Positions 54,256-64,000 of a stretch of DNA of 64,000 nucleotides are shown piece by piece. Made by a program: the position numbers and the translations under genes. Position 1 is the stretch's first letter, and each line of letters starts with the position of its first letter. The notes under the pieces were generated by a model. That model had not been told where the DNA came from and searched no databases. It worked only from the letters and a program-made list of their open reading frames with translations. Source of the DNA: Pseudorasbora parva (lineage: Eukaryota > Chordata > Actinopteri > Cypriniformes > Gobionidae). The stretch lies in contig NC_090184.1 of the NCBI RefSeq assembly GCF_024679245.1, positions 5,708,547 to 5,772,546 of the forward strand, read 5' to 3'.

Positions 54256-55158
54256 TTAAAGGAGTAGTTCACTTTAAAATGAAAAATACCCCTAAGATTT
54301 ACTTACTCACAAGCCATCCTATAGGAGTATTTGACATTTTTCTTTCTGATTAACATAATCTGAGTTATATTAATAAATATCCTGATGCTTCAGAGCTTTA
54401 TAATGGCAGTGACGGGGTCCATTGACTTTTAAGCACAAAAAAGTGCATCATAAACATACTTCACACTTTTCCGGGGGGTTAATAAATGCCTTCTGAAGCG
54501 ACTCGATGGGTTTTTGTTTAAAAAAAATTTGAAAGTGTAATGCAGGGCTATTCAAATCTTACCCTGGAGGGCCAATGCAGTGCAGAGTTTAGCTCCAACC
54601 CTAATCAAACACACCTGAACTTGCTAATCAATGTCTTCAAGATCATTAGAAAATCACAGGTGGGTGTGTTTGATCAGGGTTGGAGCTAAACTCTGCACCG
54701 CATTGGCCCTCCCGGGTAAGATTTGAATAGCCCTGGTGTAATGCCTCTCGCAGTTTAAAATGCTTGCGCTACGTCCAACGTCATACGTCGTACCAGTCAC
54801 ATTTTTAAGTTTAATACGGAAGGCGGTCTGGGAGAAGGTAGATGTTTTACTTTATTTTAGATATTTTTTATAATGTTACATATGGGTATTCTTCTTACAC
54901 AAACCCATCGATTCACATCAGAATGTCTTTGAAACCCCCCGGAGCCATGTGGAGTATGCTTATGATGGATGGATACACTTTTTGATCATCAAACTGAATA
55001 GACCTACTCACTGCCATTATAAAGCTTGAAAATATCAGTATATATATATTAATATAACTCTGATTGTGTTAATCAGAAAGAAGAATATCATATACACCTA
55101 GGATAGCTTGAGGGTGAGTAAATCATGGGTTCATTTTTCAAGTGAACCAATCCTTTAA
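54256..55158. mobile_element. TTAA-flanked foldback MITE with nested hAT MITE
   Basis: Left TTAAAGGAGTAGTTCACTTT, right AAGTGAACCAATCCTTTAA, TTAA at both tips. The interior matches the family at 25101 and 28935 (CCTATAGGAGTATTTGACAT; GAAACCCCCCGGAGCCATGT). A hAT MITE was inserted at 54543. Confidence 0.82.
54543..54735. mobile_element. hAT MITE (193 bp) with 8-bp target duplication
   Basis: Left CAGGGCTATTCAAATCTTAC, right GTAAGATTTGAATAGCCCTG, a perfect 20-bp inverted repeat. Flanked on both sides by GTGTAATG (54535-54542 and 54736-54743), the 8-bp duplication expected of hAT transposition. Confidence 0.93.
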
Positions 55159-56200
55159 CACCATATCCAGTGACTAACAATTGATCTGTTTTCACTCAGC
55201 ACTTGATGAAATCAAAGCCAAAAAAAGCAAAATTGATATTTAATATAAATGTATGAAGAGTAGGATATTTGACCAATGACATTTCAAGGTGGGCGGGGCT
55301 ACCCACACTGTAAAATTTGTATATGATCAATAAGTTATTACAACACTTTTTTTGTTTTAACATTGCTTTAACTAATCAAAAAGCATTTTTTTGTAAGTTA
55401 TACAAGATTCAACTCATTTTTTAAGTCAGTGGTGTGGGTCACTAGTGTAATGTAATTTAGGTTGAAAATTACTCAGCATCCAAGGTGAGTTTACATAAAA
55501 AATTAAGGCAGCAACTTTTAAAAATGTTTTTTTTTTTTATTATTTATTTTTATTTTTTTATACAGTGCAGTGCAAGGCCTCAGAAACAGAAACCAAATTA
55601 TTAAAAATTGTCCAGTTTCTAATCGATGTATTGCAGCATGCCTAGTTAAGACAAAATGTGTAGCTGCCTCAAGGTTGTGACCTAGTATAGAAACATTTGT
55701 TCACTGTTCACTGATGTTGGATCCCTGATGCTGTTCCAAAATTGACTAATTTAGATAAATGCAAATATTGGCCTATACCAATATGGTCACGGATATATCC
55801 AAATTTAAAAGCATCTGCAAGGCTACGTCTGCATGCCGTGTGCTCTTAAAGATATCTGGAGTGAAGATGTTTATTTAAACATGTGCATAATCTTGTATTT
55901 TGGATGAATGTGCGATCTGGCACACGTTATTTGCTGATTGAGTAGTATCACTTCGGCGCACAAGGATATTTCAGAACTTCTCAACTCCATCCATTTCCTT
56001 AAGGTCTTATCGGAAGGTATTCTAGGATGTCACTTATTTCCCAAAAAAATCAAATAAAATCATGTTAACTTTTTAGGCTGTCGCCCCCCCGCAGCTGTCG
56101 AAAGTCTCTTTGGCATAGGAAAGCAGTGCCTGTGGTTCATATGGGGACTTCTACTGTTTTATTCGGTGCTTAAGAAAGATGAGCATGAGGTTTCTAAACC
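55159..56200. other. Non-coding span, nothing firm
   Basis: AT-rich, with T runs near 55525-55560. No gene, terminal repeat or known family was identified. Confidence 0.45.
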
Positions 56201-56209
56201 ATTACAGTG

Positions 56210-56720
56210 ATTAGAAAGCGCCTGGATGTGATCTCCTGAGCTAGCTTACTGCGCCGCTAATATCTCTTTTTCTCTCGCTCTCTCTGTGAGAGTGATTTTG
56301 TACGCTGTGCTTAAAACCGTGCGTGGGGGCGTCAAGAGAGGATTTCAATGTGAACCATCCCTCCCTACTTCCTGCTTTTTTTTGGCTTATTTCGGCGAAG
56401 CTCTCTGTTCTTTTCTGTGAGCTGCCTGTAATGACGACAGGGGCGGCATCTTCATCGTTAAGCCTGGCAGTGCCCACGGCTGCTAGTCGTCTCAGTGCAG
56501 CGCTGCCCACTCACCCACGCTAGCCTTGGCACCAGCGTGCCGTAGCAGCGTGCTATCCGACATCCGAAGGTGGGGTTCCTTTCCGGAAGACCCTGAGTGT
56601 CTTTCCCAGGGAAAACCCACTCGTCCACCCATGCAGGATTCCTGAAAGGTCTTTCGCTGTTGGGCCTCTTGAAAGATGGAGGAAGAGAGGGGGTTTTGAG
56701 TTTGCTTTTTATACTCACAG
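56210..56720. other. GC-rich block in pebp4 intron, unassigned
   Basis: About 500 bp with higher GC and little repeat character, containing short open frames on both strands that match nothing I know. It could be a conserved non-coding element or a non-coding RNA exon. It has no splice-bounded coding frame that I can defend. Confidence 0.25.
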
Positions 56721-57262
56721 TGGGCGAACCACTTTAATTTGTCTGTCTTTAAGAGGAAGGGCTGGAGATAATTCATAGAAATACATAGAATTGCAGTGAG
56801 TGTAGTTTTTACTGATACACTGCATTTTACAGTTTAAAAGGTTGTCACTAGAGCTGTTAATTCTATTGAACATTTTTAAATGACAGTTAATGACATTTAT
56901 TAATAAGGGTTGTGAAAAGCACCCAAATATAATTTAAGACATTTTTCTGCACGGATGAATAGACAAAAAAAGCTTTAGAGCTATCTCTGTAAGTTTGTTT
57001 TATTTCCATGTAATTGAACAAGTTTAGCACTGGCCTACAGCTCTAGTTATCATGCACACAACATCAGAAAATTATAATTATGATAATAATAATACATGTT
57101 CAAAATGCACACAAAATGCAAATGTGTTTGTAATGGACATATTTATTTTATCATCATTAATATATTTACATTTTATTTGATGGACCATGATCTCTTTGCA
57201 GGCATAAAAAATTGCAGGCAAAATAAACAGGCATACAAGATTGAAACCTTCAATAGAAAACA

Positions 57263-58950
<1,688 letters not shown>

Positions 58951-59014
<64 letters not shown>
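58951..59014. repeat. (TG)n-(TA)n microsatellite
   Basis: A TG run of about 26 bp from the right tip of the Tc1 element, then a TA run to about 59010, directly before a second Tc1-like element. Confidence 0.93.
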
Positions 59015-59017
<3 letters not shown>

Positions 59018-59397
59018 CACTCACCTAAGGGATTATTAGGAACACCTTACTAATACCGTGTTTGTTCCCCTGTCGCCTTCAGAACTGCCTTAATTCTACA
59101 TGGCACTGATTCAACAAGGTGCTGAAAGCATTCTTTAGAAATGTTGGCCCATATTGATAGGATAGCATCTTGCAGTTGATGGAGATTTGTGGGATGCACA
59201 TCCAGGACACGAAGCTCCCGTTCCACCACATCCCAAAGATGCTCTATTGGGTTGAGATCTGGTGACTGTGTGGGCCATTTTAGTACAGTGAACTCATTGT
59301 CATGTTCAAGAAACCATTTTGAAATTATTCAAGCTTCGTGAAATGGTGCATTATCCTGCTGGAAGTAGCCATTAGAAGATGGGTACATGGTGGTTAT

Positions 59398-60596
59398 TAG
59401 GGCTGGGCGATTTTTTAAAAAAAAATTTTTAAATTTTATTTATTTTTATTTTTTCCCCTCAAAAAATGTCAGATTTTTGTATAAAAAACTCGATTTACGG
59501 TTCGATACGTTTTTTTTCCCCCGCCCCCCCATTTAAAACAAAATAATTGCAAACTGCACATATATTTTAAATATATATATTTATTATACTTAATTAAAGT
59601 GCATCAACAAAAAAATTCCAAAGGCAAACCATTTTTCTAACTGAAAAGTCCCTGTGCAGTGTGCAACAAAGATTGTTAAACATCCAAATTATTTTTACTG
59701 TATTTGGATTGAGCTAATAAACAACGAAAAATCCTAAATAAAATAATAATTATAACACTAGTGTATTAGTATTTGTACAACAGTGTTATATTTCTGAAGT
59801 AAAACCGAACTTTTATTTTGACAGGTTGCCGTAAATACCTTTGAGTTTCTTTGTGTATATGACATAACGGTGGTTTTTCTCAAATTAAACAATAAAATGC
59901 TCGTGAAGTGACTCTCAGAGCTGCTCTGGAGATGACGGACATGCGTTTATATCCTCGTATGAGATGAAAACGCGTGATTGTCACACGCAATTCTATGTAG
60001 GCCTATGTGTTTGAGGTAAACTGCTGCGGGTCACACCATTCATTCACACACACACATGCAGGACACTCAGGATTCATAGCTTAAATAGTCTTTTTGCTGT
60101 TTAATATTCACATACACTATCACCAGATGCGTTGGTCTAGCAACAAGTGCAAGCCACTTCACAGACATAGATAGTTGCGTGTTCTGTTAACACAATCAGA
60201 GCGCAAAAATACGGGATATTCCACGGGAAAATACTAAAACGTGAAGACGGCGGGAAAGAGCTAAAATACGTGAGAAACCTGGAAAAACGGGAGGGTTGAC
60301 AGCTATGGCTCAGTTACAGGTGACAATACCACCACCCACAAGTTTTTTGGAAGGAGCTGCTCTCTTTCGCCGGCTGTTTCTGCCATGTTGTCTGTGAATG
60401 CATCATGGCATGCATGCGCTACCCTCGGGGGAGGGGCAGAGGGCTGCGCCGCAGGGAGCATGCTACGGAAACCCTGAAGGAAGATTTGACCAATGCAAAA
60501 TGTATGTACGAAAAAATTGATTTTTTTGAAAATATGAATCGATTTGACCTACCAACTCGATTTTTAAATCAAAAAACGATATTTTTTCCAGCCCTA
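59398..60596. mobile_element. hAT-like element (1199 bp) inserted in Tc1
   Basis: Left TAGGGCTGGGCGATTTTTT, right ATTTTTTCCAGCCCTA. Flanks GTGGTTAT (59390-59397) and GTGGTCAT (60597-60604) form an 8-bp target duplication with one mismatch. No transposase frame is recognisable. Confidence 0.85.
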
Positions 60597-60620
60597 GTGG
60601 TCATAAAGGGATGGACATGG

Positions 60621-60818
60621 TCAGAAACAATGCTCAGGTAGGCCGTGGCATTTAAACGATGCCCAATTGGCACTAATGGGGCCTAAAGTGTGCCAAGAAA
60701 ACATCCCCCACACCATTACACCACCACCACCAGCCTGCACAGTGGTAACAAGGCATGATGGATCCATGTTCTCATTCTGTTTACGCCAAATTCTGACTCT
60801 ACCATCTGAATGTCTCAA
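60621..60818 (-). pseudogene. Tc1 transposase fragment (middle of DDE domain)
   Basis: A 65-residue minus-strand frame with RHSDGRVRIWR and GGGGVMVWGMFSWHTLGPI, characteristic of Tc1 transposases between the first and second Asp. It belongs to the interrupted second Tc1. Confidence 0.8.
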
Positions 60819-61152
60819 CAGAAATCGAGACTCATCAGACCAGGCAACATTTTTGCAGTCTTTAACAGTCCAATTTCGGTGAGCTTGTGCAAATGTAGCC
60901 TCTTTTTCCTATTTGTAGTGGAGATGAGTGGTACCCGGTGGGGTCCCATCTGCCTCAAGGTTGTGCGTGTTGTGGCTTTAAAAATGCTTTGCTGCATACT
61001 TCGGTTGTAACTGGTGTGTATGGTTATATTAAATGAGTGGTTATTTCAGTCAAAGTTGCTCTTCTATCAGCTTGAATCAGTCGGCCCATTCTCCTCTGAG
61101 GTATTTTCGCCCACAGGACTGCTGCATAATGGATGTTTTTCCCTTTTCACAC

Positions 61153-61158
<6 letters not shown>

Positions 61159-61188
<30 letters not shown>

Positions 61189-61236
61189 TATAATGTGTGT
61201 GTGTGTGTGTGGGTGTGTGTGTGTGTGTGTGTGTGT
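61159..61236. repeat. (TA)n / (TG)n microsatellite
   Basis: TA run 61159-61183, then TG runs to 61236, between two Tc1 remnants of opposite strand. Confidence 0.92.
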
Positions 61237-61239
61237 TAT

Positions 61240-61530
61240 AAAACACACACGGACTGACAGGTGAAGTCAATAACACTGATTATCTCTTCATCACGGCACC
61301 TGTTAGTGGGTGGGATATATTAGGCATCAAGTGAACATATTGAAAATTCTGCAGTGGCCAGAATCTATCAAAAGGGGTGTCTCTGGTCTCTTTCAGCAGG
61401 ATAATGCTCCTGCCACAAAGCACAAATGGTTCAGGAATGGTTTGAGGAGCACAACAAAGAGTTTGGGGTGTTGGCTCTAAATTCCCCAGATCTCAATTCA
61501 ATTGATCCGTGGGATGTGAACAAACAATTC
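61240..61530 (+). mobile_element. Tc1 fragment, plus strand, internally deleted
   Basis: Begins with a leader related to the Tc1 subfamily at 6290 and 50850 (CCTGTTAGTGGGTGGGATAT), then jumps to LFQQDNAPA coding text (second catalytic Asp) near 61397 and CCCAGATCTCAATTCAATTG, the remains of the SPDLNPIE motif. Most of the coding region is deleted. Confidence 0.7.
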
Positions 61531-63170
61531 TATATTAGTATATATTAGTGGTGGGCCGTTATCGGTGTAAATGTACTGCTTTAACGTGAGACTCTTAGTG
61601 GGCGACAAAAAAAAAAAAAAAAAAAAAAAAACCCTGTTAATCTATTCTCAAAGTTGGGTTGTGAGCTGGGTCTATAACAGCGTTTCCCAACCAGGGTGCT
61701 GTCTGACTGGGTGGTTCATATCACAAATGATGACACATCTTTAATATGGGTTGTAACTTGAAAATAATGCTTTATGTATGTTTCTGTCAATGGATACACG
61801 TGCTGGCTTTCTCAGTGATACACTACAATAACAGCGACCGCGATAATAAAAGAAAAACGTGGGCAAAGCGGTCTCTCTTTGTAAACTGTTCAGTGCATGG
61901 GAGTGCTGCCTTATGTCCGAATATGAGCAGTCAATTCGCCGTCATCACCCGGGTGTAGAGCCAGAAGACGCGAATGAGAACTCGCGCAATGAGAGAAGAT
62001 TTATCTCTGTGTCCTTTTCCGAGAGCACGCAAATGTCTCACAGCGCGCAAATCAGAGTTTCCGCTAGAAAAAAATGGTGCCGGTCAAAGTGACTGGTTTC
62101 AGAGGTTTCGTTTTCCGGACATTTTGATGATATGCCGGTCAAAAACTCCTGAAAGCAGTTTGGGATTTTAAAAAAATGACAATCAGGCCGTATATGCAGC
62201 ATGTTTATTAGCCTAACTTTCAAATAGACAGAAAAAAAACATGAACGTCCGATTGGCGTCAATCAACCAATTTTTTTAACTCATAGGTGTAATTTGCGGG
62301 TGGGACAGGTGGGACATGTCCCCACCACTTTTTTAAAACATCTTGCTTCACGGATTAACCTAACTAATACAAACAAAACATCTCTGGTTAACTAGAAGAG
62401 TATCATTTCATTCGTTTGTTAAATAAGAGGCGAGCGCTCGTTTCCGCTGTTATCAGTGCTGCAGATTTCTCTCGCGGCTCATGCAGTCTTCACACAGACG
62501 AGCGCTTTAATCTAACGCTTAACGCCGTTGCAGAGACTTTCTGTTTGTTCCGGTCAGATCGTGAAACAAAATGCACAAAAACTGTTCCTGCTCTTGATGT
62601 ATAACCACTGATGGTATTGGGTTTTGATGAGAGAAAAAATAGGCTACGAGGGCATTTTAGAAACGAGAACTTCTGACAAGTTTAACAGACTAGACCAGTG
62701 ATTAAGCAAAGTGTGCAAATCTATTTTCCTTTATTCACGTGAAAAATCTTGCCAGAACACTATTGTGTTTAGATGCAATAATTAAACGCAATTAATAAAT
62801 TTAATTATAAACTCAGTATGTCTCATTTAGTTGGTAACATTTAAATTGGCCACCGTGTGAAATGACAAAATCATATAATAGAATATAACAGTATACTGAT
62901 AACTGTAAGCAGGTAAGCACTACAAGATGTTTTTGAAATCATTAGAGAAAATGACAAAATTACTTATTCACAAAATTGCGTGTGTGAATAAGTGCTACCT
63001 GTTTAAAATGTGCTTGCACCCGATCATATTCAGTAGAAGGTAAAAAAAAAGATCCCTTAAACTTTAACATACCGCTCATGCCCATCGCCGTGATCATCTG
63101 TATCAAGCTGGTTGTTTACTGTGTGAGTTCTGAACACTGCACCATGTGCTTATTTAAATATTTTCGTTTC
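61531..63170. other. Non-coding span with one hAT-type fragment
   Basis: Bases 61548-61680 resemble the start of an hAT-type repeat (GGTGGGCCGTTATCGGTGTAA), with a poly-A run at 61609-61630. Open frames at 61746-62604 are short and unrecognised. Confidence 0.4.
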
Positions 63171-63173
63171 TAC

Positions 63174-63900
63174 TAGGGCCGGGACTCGATTAAAAACAAT
63201 TAATCTAATTAATTAGAGGCTTTGTAATTAATTAATCGAAATTAATTGCATTTTAATTGCATATAAATATTTGACCTGGAACAATGAGAAGTAGCCCAAT
63301 TTTTCACATGGATTTTTAGCATACCATTGAATAATGACTGAATACATAAGCTTAATCAACAAAATATTGTTTATTTATTTCAGTCCAGCAGACCAGTGCA
63401 ATGTTTGCCATTAAGTGTAGCAAAAGCATATTTGTGATATTTGAGGCTCGATGTGCTGCGGTGATACGCTAATTCCTTGTTGTATAGCAGGGGTGTCCAA
63501 TCCTGCTCCTGGAGGGCCACTGTTCTGCTGAGTTTAGCTCTAACCCCAATTAAACACACCTGTACCAGCTCATTAAGGTCTTATTAGGCATACTAGAAAC
63601 TTTAGCAGTGTATTGAGGCAAGCTGGAGCTAAACTCTGCAGGACGTCAGTGGCCCTCCAGGACCGACTTTGGATACCCCTGTTGTATAGCTTGCACACAA
63701 CCATGCTCTTGTCGACGCTTCCATCATTTCGTTTTTTAAAACTAAATTTCCCATCCACAGGGCCAAGCAAAGCGGTCTCATCAGCTTCTTCGTTCATGTT
63801 CACTATGGTTTGTTGTTGTCATGCCTGACTCATGAGCGCTAGTTGGTGTTCCAGTATAATCGGTCCGTCAAAACTCATTCATTGAAAAACGTTCCGCGGG
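63174..63900. mobile_element. Probable hAT-type element, interrupted
   Basis: Starts TAGGGCCGGGACTCGATTAA with AATTAATCTAATTAATTAG, a start I associate with fish hAT-type repeats. A younger hAT MITE was inserted at 63488. No right terminus was identified. Confidence 0.5.
63488..63681. mobile_element. hAT MITE (194 bp) with 8-bp target duplication
   Basis: Left CAGGGGTGTCCAATCCTGC, right GACTTTGGATACCCCTG; inverted arms include CTGGAGGGCCACTG and CAGTGGCCCTCCAG. TTGTATAG occurs on both sides (63480-63487 and 63682-63689). Confidence 0.93.
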
Positions 63901-63911
63901 GCAAAAATAAG

Positions 63912-64000
63912 GCCCTGTCCACACGAACACGGGTATTTTCAAAACCGCAGCTTTTTCTACGCGGTTTGGCTGTTCGTCCACACGCAAACGCTGTATCCGG
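63912..64000. repeat. Start of an interspersed repeat cut by the window end
   Basis: GGCCCTGTCCACACGAACACG and TCGTCCACACGCAAACG repeat a CCACACG motif I associate with the end of a fish DNA transposon. It is truncated by the window, so only tentative. Confidence 0.4.

Larger units (their letters stand above)
59015..61155 (-). mobile_element. Second Tc1-like element, interrupted
   Basis: The left tip TACACTCACCTAAGGGATTA is followed by minus-strand transposase relics (59060-59390; for example CCCAAAGATGCTCTATTGGG complements a PIEHLW-type motif). An hAT-like insertion follows at 59398-60596, and the transposase resumes at 60597-61000 (VMVWGMFSWHTLGP, HSDGRVRIWR). The right terminal repeat is missing; the sequence ends near TTTTCACACCATTTTA before a TA microsatellite. 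Confidence 0.8.

Noticed and set aside
56241..56776. Overlapping frames of 66-94 residues as a pebp4 exon or new gene
   Set aside because: No match to the PEBP core (no DPDAPSR-type motif), frames on both strands, and no convincing splice pair.

Overview
This is a stretch of vertebrate nuclear genome from a ray-finned fish, most likely a cyprinid (carp, barb, minnow or zebrafish relatives). The reasons are spliced genes with GT-AG introns whose products look like fish orthologues of human proteins, very dense DNA transposons (Tc1, hAT-like, TTAA-flanked MITEs), DIRS retrotransposons, and long CA/TA microsatellites. The species assignment is an inference. No bacterial-type gene, CRISPR array, operon, rRNA or tRNA was seen.

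Two host genes can be read, both on the + strand. The first is rhobtb2 (atypical Rho GTPase with two BTB domains). All nine coding exons are present between 11002 and 40689; every junction is GT-AG and keeps frame, and the joined CDS is 2109 nt (702 codons plus stop). Its 3' UTR probably ends near 41440-41460. The second is pebp4: its first two coding exons (48416-48522 and 50226-50352) are present, and the rest must lie beyond 64000. Its second intron fills the right end of the window. The first 10.9 kb is the 5' flank or a 5'-UTR intron of rhobtb2, with one weak candidate 5' exon near position 344.

Almost everything else is mobile or tandem DNA. From left to right: a 42-bp minisatellite (7.37-8.10 kb); a truncated DIRS element (8.87-10.68 kb, -); a long foldback in rhobtb2 intron 3 (13.39-14.24 kb); a dead Ty3/gypsy element (16.58-19.30 kb, -) in intron 4; a multi-level nest of elements in intron 6 (22.73-24.90 kb); and, in the 13.6-kb intron 8, TTAA-type elements, a structurally complete DIRS element (30429-35787, -) and a decayed retroelement broken by a LINE (36.2-39.9 kb). 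The pebp4 introns hold degenerate Tc1 copies, a Tc1 element with matching inverted repeats (57386-58956), a hAT-like element inserted in another Tc1, and two short hAT MITEs with exact 8-bp target duplications.

The strongest unusual object is the DIRS element. It has three long reading frames (gag-like, RT-RNase H, tyrosine recombinase), 169-bp inverted terminal repeats, and an internal complementary region in which sequences complementary to its two outer ends are fused at a shared trinucleotide. It sits antisense inside rhobtb2 intron 8 and interrupts an older MITE whose halves flank it. This is a known type of element, unusually well preserved; I did not find a convincing new gene system in the window.
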